Shown here in pieces: positions 23,496 to 34,987 of a stretch of DNA of 64,000 nt. How positions within the stretch are numbered: position 1 is the stretch's first letter; each line of letters starts with the position of its first letter. The DNA is taken from the NCBI GenBank assembly GCA_023053545.1, contig JAKZAN010000188.1, positions 1 through 64,000 of the forward strand, given 5' to 3'. The stretch comes from Lepidurus packardi. Its lineage: Eukaryota > Arthropoda > Branchiopoda > Notostraca > Triopsidae. Under the pieces are notes generated by a model. It worked only from the letters and a program-made list of their open reading frames with translations. It was not told the origin of the DNA and ran no database searches. A program made the translations under genes and the position numbers.

Positions 23496-24890
23496 ATGAA
23501 GAAGGTATTCGAAGATATCTTTACTCGCAACCCTAACTACGCCAAAACCCCGCTCTGGCCCTCCCATATCATCGAACCCCTCGGATACGACTCCCTTCAG
23601 TCCTACAAAAAATAATCATCCGCCAAACCAGCCCGCAATGTCTCCCTCAAATAGGAAATATTCCGATTCCAAGAAGACTTCTTTCCGACCAGTATCATCA
23701 ATCGCAAAGGACTTGAGGCCGAAGACATGCTCGAAGTTGAGGATAATCCCGGAAAAAAGACATATGCCGGAGGAGATAATATTAGCTACTTCCACCGGCA
23801 TCAGCATCTCATTAAGGAGCAGAAAAAGCGACTCCATTGGTTCCCCAATCACGAGAAGTACGGCAACACTAAAGTACTGAAACTTGTCGAACTCCTGGCC
23901 TCTGTAGATACCCTTTACGATATTAAGGACTATTCCCTGACATACTATTGTTACTACTTGGAGTGCAGCAACCCTGTCTACCGGAGTTATCTGTTCGATA
24001 TCTTAAATGAAGAGTTCGTGAACTACAAGCTCAGCGAGATATGTACTGTGCCTTCAAATCACGCCAGCTCATCCAATCAGCCTAAAACGCAAGATAGTGT
24101 GGAACTGCCTTCGTCGGATGTCTAGGATGTGGAGGAAGTCGTGAAACGGATCGCCCAGATCCACTTCATCAACAAACAGAAAGACCCATTATATGGAGGA
24201 CTACACTTGTATATGGGGATCAGCAAACCCTAAATCAAATAATCGATAGCAGACAAAGAACAAAGCTACCTGAAATACCTGCAATACCATATAGTTATGC
24301 TGAGCGGGACACTTGCCTAAGGACAGACCGCGATCATCAAAATATACTCGAACCTGCGACACAAAACCAATGATTACCTCTTCCTGCTGAAAACCATGTT
24401 CTACAAAACCATATTGGTGAAACCTCAGCTTTCCTCGATGTTTTCGAATGAAAAGTTCGTGATCTGCGAAGGCTACAAAAACCATGTGGGAGGTATCATC
24501 CACAAACATCTATTGGCCAATTATCACCTGCTCAAGCAATACGGCGAGGAGAAGTCTTTGGTGAAGAGTAAAGTGATTTTCAGATCTGATTTTGTGAAGA
24601 ACGTGGAGTACTTCAATGACCGTCTCATCAACAAGTGTTACAAGGTGCTCTACGAGCAGATCAAGAAGAACCCCAACACAGTGTACATCCCTAACTTAGA
24701 AATCCTACTGAAGAAACTGTAATCGAGCAAGAGCAACTTGCCAGTTAGAGAAATAGTGACGGATCTGTTCAACCGTGGTGCTTCAGAGTTGACGAGATCC
24801 AAAAACAAGCAAGAACACAGCCACGTGCCCCCGAGTCATCTCAACAAACAGCCCAGCTAAGTAGAAGCAGGTTAGATGCTCGCAGATTGA
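23496..24890 (+). CDS. FtsJ-like 2'-O-methyltransferase-type protein, divergent
   Basis: 464 aa, intronless. The C-terminal half resembles the second half of an FtsJ/RrmJ Rossmann fold: GTLAEGQTAIIKIYSNLRHK carries the Lys of the K-D-K-E tetrad, and LVKPQLSSMFSNEKFVICEG matches the KPxxSR-x-NSE-x(3)-C-x-G ending with its Glu. The usual SAM-binding G-x-G loop and catalytic Asp are not obvious in the N-terminal half, which has YYCYYLECSNPVYRSYLFDI. It may be a cap-type (CMTR-like) or other RNA 2'-O-methyltransferase, or a degenerate relative. Identification rests on the C-terminal motif only. Confidence 0.5.
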
Positions 24891-25054
24891 ATATCGAATA
24901 GAATATCATCATCTACTGTTATTCTGGAAAGCTGTGAATAGATGCATGCACCTTTTCTCATTTATTTCTTTGTTAATCTTATTGGCTTGGACCAATCGAA
25001 ATATACCCTTCATAACTTATAACATCGGCCCGTGTCTGACCTTCAGAGCCCGAA

Positions 25055-25282
25055 ATGCAAAACATCATCAGACAAATGCCCGACTTGACCAGTATCTCTG
25101 GCATCGTGTTCTACAGCATGCTTGCCTACGTCTTCACTTTCGCCTATTCCTGGATCCGCACCAAACTCATCAACGACAATGTTGATTTCGGCAAGTCTGC
25201 ACGCGAGGCCATCATCAAAAAACGAACTGAAAAAGAAGCTGCAGCTAAAGGACTGCTTGAGGCCATGAAGTGCAAATCATGA
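25055..25282 (+). CDS. Small single-pass membrane protein (75 aa)
   Basis: Frame from ATG 25055 to UGA 25280-25282. It has one hydrophobic segment (GIVFYSMLAYVFTFAYSWI) and a charged Lys/Glu-rich C terminus (IIKKRTEKEAAAKGLLEAMK), so probably a type II or hairpin anchor with a cytosolic tail. No family was recognised. It is short, but the composition and compact placement between neighbours support it. Confidence 0.6.
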   Translation: MQNIIRQMPDLTSISGIVFYSMLAYVFTFAYSWIRTKLINDNVDFGKSAREAIIKKRTEKEAAAKGLLEAMKCKS

Positions 25283-25447
25283 TTCGGATACATAATTTGG
25301 CGGCATTTTATCTAGAACTTTCTCGCTGCGACCCTCTGCCCTTTTCGACAAAATATATCTATGAGTCATACTCTTTCTAGTCATCAGCCGATCAAATAAT
25401 TTCTCTAGGCAAATCATTAAATCTATCTCAGAAACACTTATCAGTCA

Positions 25448-26497
25448 TCAGATAAGGCAGTTGAAGTTCGGGTACGCTGCCACCTCTTTTACCTCTGCTA
25501 GAACAACGTACAGGCTATCAGGACTCAAGCTTGTACCTCCTTGGCCCAACACCCGAACCACCTCTGATCCTTTCATCAAAATCTAGAATATATTCGACAG
25601 CAACGAAGGTTCCTGTGTGCGCTTGATTATCTGCGGCACGCTGCAGAGTAGGATGTCATGGTTGCCCAGTTCATAGCCATTTGAAGTCATCAGTTGCCTA
25701 TGCTAGGATCTCAGACTGTTTTTGTGACCCATGTATATTCTTTGTGGGCTTGTGTATTCTTCATACTACTTCAAACATGTACTTACAGAACGATAATTCT
25801 GCATGGGCACCAGATGCGATTGGAACTTCTATGCGTGATGGGTGGGGACTTCTTCCAAAAGCCTGCCGGGCACGGCCAGAGCGCCTGTAATGCCAGCTCT
25901 CTCTGTTGTTGGTTCTGTGCCTCCTGTAAGAACTCCAATCATGACCATGCACACCAGGAGAAGCATGGATATCTTTCCTGTACTTTCTTCTTCGACGATT
26001 CGCTGGTAACGAGCCTAATCAGAGCTATCACTCTCGAGGTCGAAGTAGTTCATGATCGGTTCGTTCTAGATTTATCGAGTAGACGGTTAAGTGAAGCTTG
26101 AGGCACGCCCGTCCACCGGGATGCTCAAGAGCATCGACCTACACCTATGACATACTTTGGAATTCCTGAGCTCTTCGAGTTCCTTGAGAAGACAGGCTGT
26201 TTCATGCAATAATTGTTGGTTTTCTGCTTCGATGTTCTAGACGTAGACCTTCTTGATGTCTCGTGATCGCTGGGCCGACTCCCTATTCTTGATTTTCTGA
26301 AGCTCAGCCCGCTGTTCTTTAGTGAGCTTGAGTTTGTCAGTGTGGGATTCCAGATTGGGGGAGCAGGGTGGATCAGGTAGAACTTTGCTTTTGCGTATGA
26401 GTACATTTTTCTTGATACGCTATTTGCGAGCATGGGAAGTATCAGTGTGGGGGGATGCGCTTTCCGAAGAAGAATCAGCGGGTTGGACTTACTTCAT
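25448..26497 (-). CDS. Membrane-anchored bZIP transcription factor, ATF6/CREB3-like architecture
   Basis: The 321-aa product joins a bZIP to a transmembrane helix. The basic region at residues ~67-83 reads LQKIKNRESAQRSRDIKK (signature N-x3-A-x2-SR), followed by a leucine zipper (VYVENIEAENQQLLHETACL). A hydrophobic segment at ~176-193 (ISMLLLVCMVMIGVLTGG) separates it from a ~130-residue C-terminal domain. This is the layout of ER-tethered factors such as ATF6, CREB3 and plant bZIP28, released by proteolysis during stress. One intron (25703-25786, 84 nt) lies in the C-terminal part. The start at 26495-26497 and continuous frame to the intron are clear. No unambiguous site-1-protease motif was found; regulated cleavage is inference. 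Confidence 0.8.
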
Positions 26498-27200
26498 AAG
26501 GGAGGAATAGTAAAAAGAGAGAGTGATTTAGGATTATATTTATCAATGACAGGAAGAATTGTATGTAGATAAATGGGTGATGCGTTGGTTAATATGTGTA
26601 AATCAAGGATTAACCAAATAGGCCAGACAAGGCTGCCTCCAAATTGTATCTATATGTATTGCTACACAAAATAGGGTCCGTAATACGGTCGCGTCTCGCG
26701 AACTATCCAAAATGCCTCCAATTAAAGCACACCAGCACAAACGTACAAATCCCAGTAAGTCCTTGGCTTCTTCCATGCCACCTACTCCACGGATTCGTAC
26801 TTTCATTTATCACAAAATGACCCAATGCCCGTTTACTTGCCAATCCAACGATGTTATACCCCCCCCTTATTAAACCCTAAATATTCGACATAAAATAGAA
26901 ATACAACTTCAAACATGAGCAAGCCCAACGTGCATAATTTTCAGTTTCACACGTGTGGAGATTCCCATTTTTTGACAGACATCGTCAGAATTCAACATAA
27001 CTCTTCATCATTTGCTGTCTAATTAAACTCAAACAATCGGAAAAGAGGAAATCTTATGTACCAATAAAAATATGTATGTTTAGGGATTATCAATACCTCT
27101 CCTTATTTCTTTATCGAACTGCTTCTGATTGTTTTGGCTGCCGGTTGGGTCTGCTCTCTCCTTAATGTATAGCTGTGAGATGCCCGTCATTGTATGATCT
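26498..27200. other. 703 bp without a confident gene; upstream flank of the bZIP gene
   Basis: Two overlapping short frames are open under UGA-only stops: plus 26719-26934 (MPPIKAHQHKRTNPSKSL at its start, basic N terminus) and minus 26603-26806. Neither has a recognisable domain and at most one could be real. A further plus frame from 26935 (MSKPNVHNFQFHTCGDSHFL at its start) is similarly unsupported. I therefore leave the stretch unassigned. Confidence 0.35.
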
Positions 27201-27537
27201 TCAAGAATTGTCCAGCTCTTTTATCCGTTACTATTTGGTTTTCTGCAGCTTCTCATACTTCAGGATTTTCTGCGCTGCGAACTCGAACACGTTATTCACG
27301 GGCAACCCCTACTCCACTGCTTGTCTTAAGAAGACTATAAGTTTAAGGTATATTTGCACACTCCCATTACTATTTACATTTGTAAGCATTCAATATCCCT
27401 GACTCCTCCAATGCGTTCACTGTTACCACTGCCTCCTCCTGCCTGCGCATGGCCTCAAGTTCTTCTGGCGTGGGTCCTTTCTTCTTGCGATCAGGAGACT
27501 TATCCTTCTTCTTTGGACTCTGCTTTCTCAATCTCAT
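27201..27537 (-). CDS. Small hypothetical basic protein (97 aa)
   Basis: Two exons split by an intron at 27335-27377 (43 nt). The first reads MRLRKQSPKKKDKSPDRKKK and then GPTPEELEAMRRQEEAVVTV. After splicing it continues GILNAYKFLRQAVEQGLPVN, then a helical Lys/Glu-rich end and UGA 27201-27203. It lies 99 bp downstream of the C2/coiled-coil gene on the same strand. It could alternatively be terminal exons of that gene, but no intron phase connected them. No family was recognised; the basic N terminus suggests a nuclear or microtubule-associated protein. Confidence 0.55.
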
Positions 27538-27636
27538 CTCCCTATAAGTGTATTAGTTTCTAATTGTATAATCTGAATCTAAATTTCACAATACAAAAAT
27601 AACCATATCTGGAAGCTATCGAAATTAAAACCACAT

Positions 27637-30123
27637 TCAGATACCAATACTGAAACCATCTAATAAAGCTTGTTTCTCGGCGATCATCAGCTTGTACTTC
27701 GCCATCTCTTTTGCATAGTTCCTTGCATTGTTCGTGATCTCTTCTTCTAATGCAGATACCCTCGCCTATGCTTTATGCAGTCTAAATTCGATTTCAGTTC
27801 TATCGCTGTCTTCTCCGTTAGATTGTTGCCGGATCGCACTATCCCGCATGTTGGATTGCAGTGATGCGATGATCCTGTGCAGACGCTGGATTTCTTCAGA
27901 CTCACGACCCCCGGTCACTCGTACGGCAGAGACATTCGTATTACTATTTCTATTGTTCCCTTTCTCTGGTTCATCGCGTGCCTGGTTCAGCATCTTCTTC
28001 TTCAATTCTTCAAGTTCGAGTCTGTCACTTCGGGCTCTCTTGATGTCTTTCATAGCATCCGTCGCTACTTTTTCAAGTCTTTCGATGACTTTTTCCTGTT
28101 TCTTTATCGTCTATTTGTAGACAGTGATTCTCTCGATATCCTTCTTAGCCACTAGCAGTTTGTTGGTAAGAACTTGGACGTGGTTGTTGAGGGTTGATAT
28201 TGTGGAATTGAGCTGCATCGTGTTGGCTACTTGCGGTTCTAAGGTCTTGAGTGTATTTTCGAGACTCTTGACCTTGACCCGCTCGCTTTTGTACATGCTT
28301 GATATTTTAATTAGTTTCTACTTGAGCTCCTCAACCCCCATCGTCTCCATCTCTCTGGAGACCATCTCTCTGATATCGTCATCTACTCTTTCAGTGTCTC
28401 TCCTCAGGATATTGTTTTCTGATTGCAACAACTTGATCTGTTTTCTGAGGTCTACGATTTCGGCTGCCGATATCTTAAGGGATTCTGTCTTGTCATCGAT
28501 TTATTTGAGCAGTCTGCTCAACAGTGTGTTATTCTCCAGCATCTGCTTCCCGTTGAACATGCCCGCATTCCCCCCCATAAGACTAGGATTATTGTTTATA
28601 TTCTGTTCAGGTAGACTCAGACCCATGTGCTGTCCTCCGATTTGCGAGTGATTGCTAATATTATTACTATTCTCCTGGTTCTTCGGTTCGTTGCTCAGGG
28701 ATCCGATTTAGATTTGACATTTAGATTTATTCATGGTTAGCGGGTTTTCGACTGTCTTGTAGTAGTTGAGCTGGCTGAACACCCTTTTCTTGGACTTGTC
28801 TGCACACAATTTTATCAGTTACTAGTCCAATACGATAGTCTACCCTACAAGCATGTTGGGCAGATAGATGTTGATTAGATTGGAGAGGCTCTGTGTTCCT
28901 CTAGTCAGACTGTTTATTGCGACATAAAATTTGAGTTTTTGGGTCAGCATTCGCTCGGGCACTGTGAAAAAAGTTATGGCTCTATGGGCTTTTCGCGACT
29001 TCAAGGGAGGCAGACGCATGACCTGGGACATCGTATACAGGAATTACTTTGTGTCATCGAATTCGAGAATACGCTAGATCGAGTCCTCCTTTTCATCGAC
29101 GGTGTAGAAGTTGAGACTAGGGTCATTATCACCAGTCGCCATAACAAGTGCGATTTGTGAGACTTCTCTGCTCGGAAGGGGATCAAACACAATATCCTGG
29201 ATGAGGATGTCATACACATTCTAGTTGTGGTTTTTTGCTTCAAGAGTGAGCGATACGTAGATTCCGAATTTTGAAGGAGAGTTATATTTTAGGTGAAGGT
29301 TGTAAGTTACAAAGGGAGTCATAGACTCCACGGGTATGTAGCTCTGGGCCAGATCCTCGAGCACATTTTTATCCTTCAGGATGATCGCCACGAAACCTTT
29401 GCGGTCTTCGACTGGATTTAGAATCAGGAAAGAGGCATTCCAGAGAGGGTTTGGACTATTCACGATTTTTGTTCTGAAGACGCGTTGTTCTTGAGGCGAA
29501 GTGTTCCTATACTCACTCCATCCAGTCTCCACAAGTGCCTGTGGGGTCATATCATTAGCAGTCGGAATTTCTTCGGCATTTCTCATTTCTACGCGTACCC
29601 TCCATGCGTAATTCTAATCGCGATCGGGCAGCTCATCATACACTTCATTTGCTGGATCCAGCTTTTTAAACTCAGGTTGACTTTCTTGCATAATAGTGGA
29701 GCCTGGTAGTTGCTAGGCTACTACTTTAAAGGTAGCGATGAATCTACCGACCACCACTTCTCGACCTTCCTTCATTCTGCTAAACTTCATTTGCTGCCGA
29801 ATGGGAGGCGTGTAGACTTCGGAGGCTTGCAGACCATAGGGAGACAAATCAATGATTGCCTCACCGAGTATTTTGGACTCCCCTTTGCCAGTGGGGTCTG
29901 GCTATTCGAGTACGAGGCAAGCAGTAAAGGTAACAGTCTCCGATAGTATCCCAGTACCTTGTTTAATCGGAAACAAGAAGGAATTAGTGGTGAAAACGGG
30001 GTTTCTAGCAACAGCAGAGAGGTCAGTACGCTTCTTATCAGAAGCGAATTGGAGGGTAACAAAGTATTGGTAATCCTTTGCGAACTCAACTTCCTGGATG
30101 CTGACAAGTAGGTTATTAGTCAT
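27637..30123 (-). CDS. Tandem C2-domain plus coiled-coil protein (828 aa), possible centriole/basal-body protein
   Basis: Unbroken frame from ATG 30121-30123 to UGA 27637-27639. The N-terminal ~450 residues contain two to three C2-like beta-sandwich segments (FVTLQFASDKKRTDLSAVAR, later YAWRVRVEMRNAEEIPTAND and FGIYVSLTLEAKNHN). The second half is an Asn/Ser linker and a long coiled coil (IVDLRKQIKLLQSENNILRR and others). C2-plus-coiled-coil order recalls CEP120 and related centriolar proteins, but no single signature proves orthology. UAA/UAG are frequent at Glu in the coil. Localisation to basal bodies is a hypothesis from architecture. Confidence 0.72.
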
Positions 30124-30380
30124 GCTAATTGTGTGTTTGTCTTTAATCAGTTCTTAGTAATTCAAAGATGTTTGGATGAGGTTTCGACAATGTATATCTA
30201 TTAGTATGGGGTTCCTTTGTGGCAAGTTGATAGTAGTGAGAAATTGAGAGAGCGAGCTAACTTTTCAGATAAAATCAAATCTTATAAATCCAACTACTGA
30301 TTCACACTCTGCCTCATCCCATCTGGACTGCAAATTATAACACAAAATAATTGAAATCGGTCATCCTGACCATCATCCAT

Positions 30381-31193
30381 ATGAAAGGATACGAAATACC
30401 CCGTCATAAGTGCCAGCTTTGCTATCGCAACATCGGACGTTTCATCCTCGACTGCTACTGTGTTGTTTGCTAAGAATGCTACGAACCAATCTCCCAGCCC
30501 CACTGCCCTTTCTGCCAGAAACCTACCAAAGGCAAAAAACTTGATACCAAAGACAAACAGACCTTCGACAAGGTCGGCCATCTATTTTCGCGTCCTGATA
30601 GTAGTCTGGCCAAGACGGTGGAACTCATCAACTTCCAGTTCAACGTGGCTAACCGCTACGCCTTCCATCTCGAGAACATAATAAAATCCTACGAAAGCGC
30701 AGTCAAATAGTTAATCATGAGCAACCCCAAACTCTAGGCATTTTTTCTGAAACGCATCCCAAATTTCCATGTGGCTATCGAGGTTCCCAACCAAAATGAC
30801 AAGTCGAGACCTGTAGATAATAATTTGGGTTCTCGTCGGGGAACTACAAATATGTAGATGCGATCCATCAGAAAGAAGAAGGGGGATAAGACGGGAAGCG
30901 GGTCCCTACCCAATCGGAACGGCTATGAATAGGAAGAGTACGGGACCAAGGACTACAACAATATGAAGCCGAGGCATCGTAGCTCAGACATGATGGAAGG
31001 GCTAGAAGACCCAGTAAAGTACAGCAGACTGCAGGCTAACGATGTGAGTCTAATGAGCAGGTAGCAAAGACGAAATAAAGGAGCCCTAAATATGCCGAAT
31101 ATCAACCTAATGACAGCATACAAGAGCAGCAAGCGACCATCAAAACAGAAACCAGTACTGGATAAGGACTACCGTAAATACCGAAAAGATTGA
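30381..31193 (+). CDS. RING-type protein, Zip3/HEI10/RNF212-like
   Basis: 270 aa, intronless. The N-terminal RING-like module has CQLCYRNIGRFILDCYC, then VVCEECYEPISQPHCPFC, close to the compact RING of meiotic crossover E3 ligases (Zip3, HEI10, RNF212, ZHP-3). A helical middle (TVELINFQFNVANRYAFHLE) and a long Ser/Lys/Arg-rich tail follow, matching that family's layout. E3 activity for SUMO or ubiquitin and a meiotic role are inferred from architecture. Other small RING proteins remain possible. Start ATG 30381, stop UGA 31191-31193. Confidence 0.65.
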
Positions 31194-31534
31194 GGGACAA
31201 ATATAAAAGTAGAGAGTATTGAAGAATTCTAAACATAGTTTTGGCTGAAGAATAATGATGGTGCGTGCGCATAACAATAATTATAGTCATAAATTTAATG
31301 GTGCCCGGAAGATTGTATTGACTAATAGTCATTACTTCTAACGATAGCAACGAAGGGAATCTACCCTATTGGTGCTCATCAGAAAATGGAGTGTTTGTTC
31401 AATACTTTGTAAGAAAGGTGTTTTGTTTGCGAAACTCCTCAAAACTTACACTTATTTATTACTATTATCATTATATTATATCGTCACTCCTGCCTTGATA
31501 TACTTCCTCTAACTATTGCTCTCGCCACTATTTT
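31194..31534. other. Intergenic 341 bp
   Basis: AT-rich spacer between two plus-strand genes. No gene was recognised. Confidence 0.45.
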
Positions 31535-34500
31535 ATGACCAATATCCAGGACGAGTCTGAGTTTTGCTCCGATCCCTATCCCCTCGTCGAAATCCAAGAC
31601 CTATACCCCGCCAACACCCTCTACGCGCAACTCCCCAAGTAGACCCCAGTCGAGGAGACTCCCAAACTCAAAATATAAATAATAAAACAGTAGTTGCGCA
31701 CGCCTAAACTCAATGCCAGGCCTCAATTCAAAGTAATTCCACCTTTTCGAAAACAAAAAACTCCCAAGCCCAAATTACACTCTGGCAGCACGCCTGAGCA
31801 ACGCACATATTGCGATATTTCGGCAAGTTTAGAAGTAAGAACCCGAATAATAATAGTAAGAAGAGCCTGAGGTCAAAGTGTACCGCACGCCCTTCGACAA
31901 GCAGTATCAAGGCAAGAAGTGTCTCTTCAGCAAGTTCGATAACAAATAATACAACTCTCTCAGGGATGTCGAGTACTATGCTAGTGTATTTGTGGACCGT
32001 CGTCTCCTCAAATAAAACAAATGTATCAAAACCCTCTCTAATCTTTCTTCATTATAACTAATGATGCTATAGAGGAGCTGACATCCATGAAAATGATGTA
32101 TAGGGAGATCCTGGATGTCAACTAGCCTTCACCAACGAATTTAGATAGTAGTAGGGCACATAAGGCAGAAATCAAGTTCGACTCTAGTTTTGAGTCTGGC
32201 AATTTATTCTCAGTCTTCAGAGTACCACATTAACCACCACACTTTATGTCTCTTGTCTCATTGAACATCCCTTTGCTAGAAAAGTTATGCGGAATTCGAC
32301 TTAGTCCTGCAGAATGATACCAACAGCAAAGGAAACACTCAGTGGTTCTATTTTACGGTGTCTAATTTACCCAAAGATGTTGAGTTTACGTTTAACATCG
32401 TAAATCTCATGAAATGTGACTCTCTCTTCAATTATGGGATGCTCCCTGCAGTCCTTTCAGAAACCAAACTCAAGAAAACAGGGCAAGGTTGGTAACGGAC
32501 TGGTAAGGCGGTGTCTTATGAACGAAATTAAATGCGTAGGGAAAAGTCAAAAAGAAATTACTACACTCTCAGCTTCAAACAGAGTACCAAGTATGCCAAC
32601 GATGTTCTGCACATGGCACACTGTTATCCTTATACTCTTGCTATGCTTAAACAATATCTGGACTCTATATTTAAAGTCAATGGATCGTCGAGAAAGTTCC
32701 AGCTGCAACGTTCAATCATCAGCCGAACCATAGCGAACCACCCAATCGAAGTCATCACGATCACAGACCCGTTCGTCCCTTCAGCAGGTAATCGGAAGGA
32801 AAGGGATAGTCGAAAATACTTAATCGTGATGGCTCGACAGCATCCTGGCTAGTCGCAAGGATCTTATGTTTGTGAGGGGTTCATGAACTTCATTATTTCA
32901 AAGAACAAAGAAGCAGAATTTTTGAGGAAGAACTTCATCATCAAGGTGATCCCAATGGTTAATCCTGATGGAGTGGTATTCGGAAACTATAGAACCAACC
33001 TGATGGGCTTTGACCTCAACAGAAAATGGGACCTAGTCTATGATAAGGCAGACAACTGTCCGGAAGTTATGGCCATCAAAAACTACATTTCGGATCTCAA
33101 CAAAGACAAGAGAGTCAGATTTATCTTGGATCTTCACGGACATAGTAAAAAGCTCAACAGTTTTTTCTATGGTAACCCGTTTCCTCAACAGCCAGAACTC
33201 GTGCGTGCATTTCCCTACACCTGTTCCAAACTGAATCCCCATATCAGCTACGAGGACTGTACCTTCACCATTGAATAGGAAAAACGTAAGGCAGCCAGAG
33301 TGTATCTGTCCCTGTCGCACCATCTCACAAATGTGTATACCTTCTAGTCCAGTTTCTACGGCTACCTGACTAAAGATAATAAGAAGGTTGCTTATACCAT
33401 AGAAGATTTTCGAGGTTTGGGCAACACACTAGGTATGGGGTTATACTGGATGCTTGAATATGAGAGTTATGGGGAGAAAAGTGACAGAGGAAACACATTC
33501 TTTAATAAATTTCTTGTCGAGCTGAGGGAAAACCCTAATCTCTTGCTATCAGGCCAGAACCCATAAAGTGGATCTGAGTCGAAGCCTTAGGAGAATGAAA
33601 TGGCCGATACAGAAATAGAGAGCGTCCAGCGCCAGTATGAATAAAAATTCTTATAAAGAACTCAAAACATTGAAGTTCCTCCTTAATAAGCTCCATCAAC
33701 TGCTGCTCTTGTAACACATGAAACTCCCTCAGAAAAATAAAAAAAAGATAAACCTAGTAGTATTGGGAGTATGGGCAGTAAGTCCTAGTCTCGCAAAGAC
33801 AAAAGGGAGCAGCGAGAAATCAAGAACACAAGACAGCTCAAGGTCATGGAGATTAGTCGGGTTAACTCCATACTGCCGGATAAGTATCAACTAGCATTAG
33901 AGCCTGCCTTTAAGGAAGAAGACGTGATGGAAAAGAACAAGAGAATTACGATACGGAAAAGTATCAAAGACTTGAAACTCGTAAGCACCCATGCGCAGAC
34001 TCTACCGATTGCGTAGTAAGATTGGCAGGAGCTCAAGCAGATAAGCATCGAGAGCTGTCTTCGATCAGACACTTCGCGTCCTAGTTCTGCTTCACGGAGA
34101 GATGGCTTCGAAATCAAATATGTTTCTCTTACAGATACGAAATGCAAAAAGAACATGGTACTGAAACTCGACTTCGCCGGGAATACCCACTCGGTCATGA
34201 ACCAAACCAACAGCATCAGTAATCTTAGACAAAGAAATACTTACTCTCAAACAATCCTGTCATCTGTTGGCCCGCGTGGTCGATACGAAAAGTTTAAATC
34301 TATCACCCATCTCCCACAAGTCGAGAATGATAGCAACATGAGTACCCCCTCGAAGAGCCAGTATCCCACTGTCAATACATCGAGCATGAATAACCCGTTT
34401 CCCTTTGTAGACCTACCATCGTCAGAACCCAAAATTAAGTTGTTCAGGACGACCCGACTGAGCCACAGAAGAGACAACCAAGATTTTCTGAACGATATGG

Positions 34501-34742
34501 TAAAGAAGTACTTGATTGACTTGAAAGATAAAAATACACATCAATCACATCTGAGCCAGAACATGAGCAAAGCGCGACCATTAATTTCCCACGAAGATAG
34601 GATTTTCTGCGAGAGGAGCCTGCCACCACGGTTCTAGGAGATGTCGGAAAAGCCTTTGAGTATAAAGAAGAAAGAAATATTTATCCAGAAGAAACAGCCT
34701 GGACAGCTACTAAGTGTACGTCGAGGAGCAATGAATCCTTGA
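31535..34742 (+). CDS. Cytosolic carboxypeptidase (CCP/AGBL, M14 family), tubulin deglutamylase-type
   Basis: Peptidase M14 of the Nna1/AGBL group, which trims polyglutamate or related tails from tubulin. Introns at 31835-31856 (22 nt), 32023-32072, 32248-32284 give 1032 aa. The N-domain signature is FESGNLFSVF then FDLVLQNDTN and QWFYFTVSN. Catalytic motifs are MARQHPGESQGSYVCEGF (HxxE zinc ligands), NPDGVVFGNYRTNLMGFDLN, LDLHGHSKKLNSFFYGN (third zinc His) and YTFESSFYG (general-base Glu). The zinc-ligand Glu (32850-32852) and the catalytic Glu (33345-33347) are both UAG, so Gln decoding would make a dead enzyme. A ~400-residue Ser/Lys-rich tail follows. The N-terminal extension is low complexity and its splicing is the least certain part. 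Confidence 0.88.
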
Positions 34743-34987
34743 GTATGTATCAATAAAGTTATGTTAAAGCAATGAGTCACTTTAAAAAAAGGGGAAAGTT
34801 ATAAGCTAAATAATAGATAGTTGCTAATCCAATAACAGGATCCTGGGTATAGGAATAAAACATCAGTTCCTCTGAACACAGGCTTTTTGATTGTATATAT
34901 CATTTTTAGACTGGCCTGGGATTTAAACATTTTTTAAATTTCAGAGCAATTCATAGTCACCCAGACGCACATTTCTCCCCATACACA

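Noticed and set aside
28124-28651. Plus-strand Ser/Leu-rich frame of 175 codons
   Set aside because: Antisense of the coiled-coil part of the C2 gene; Leu/Ser-rich because its complement is Glu/Lys-rich.
32841-32852. CCP as a pseudoenzyme with HPGQ instead of HPGE
   Set aside because: The codon is UAG, which this genome reads as Glu, so the motif is intact.
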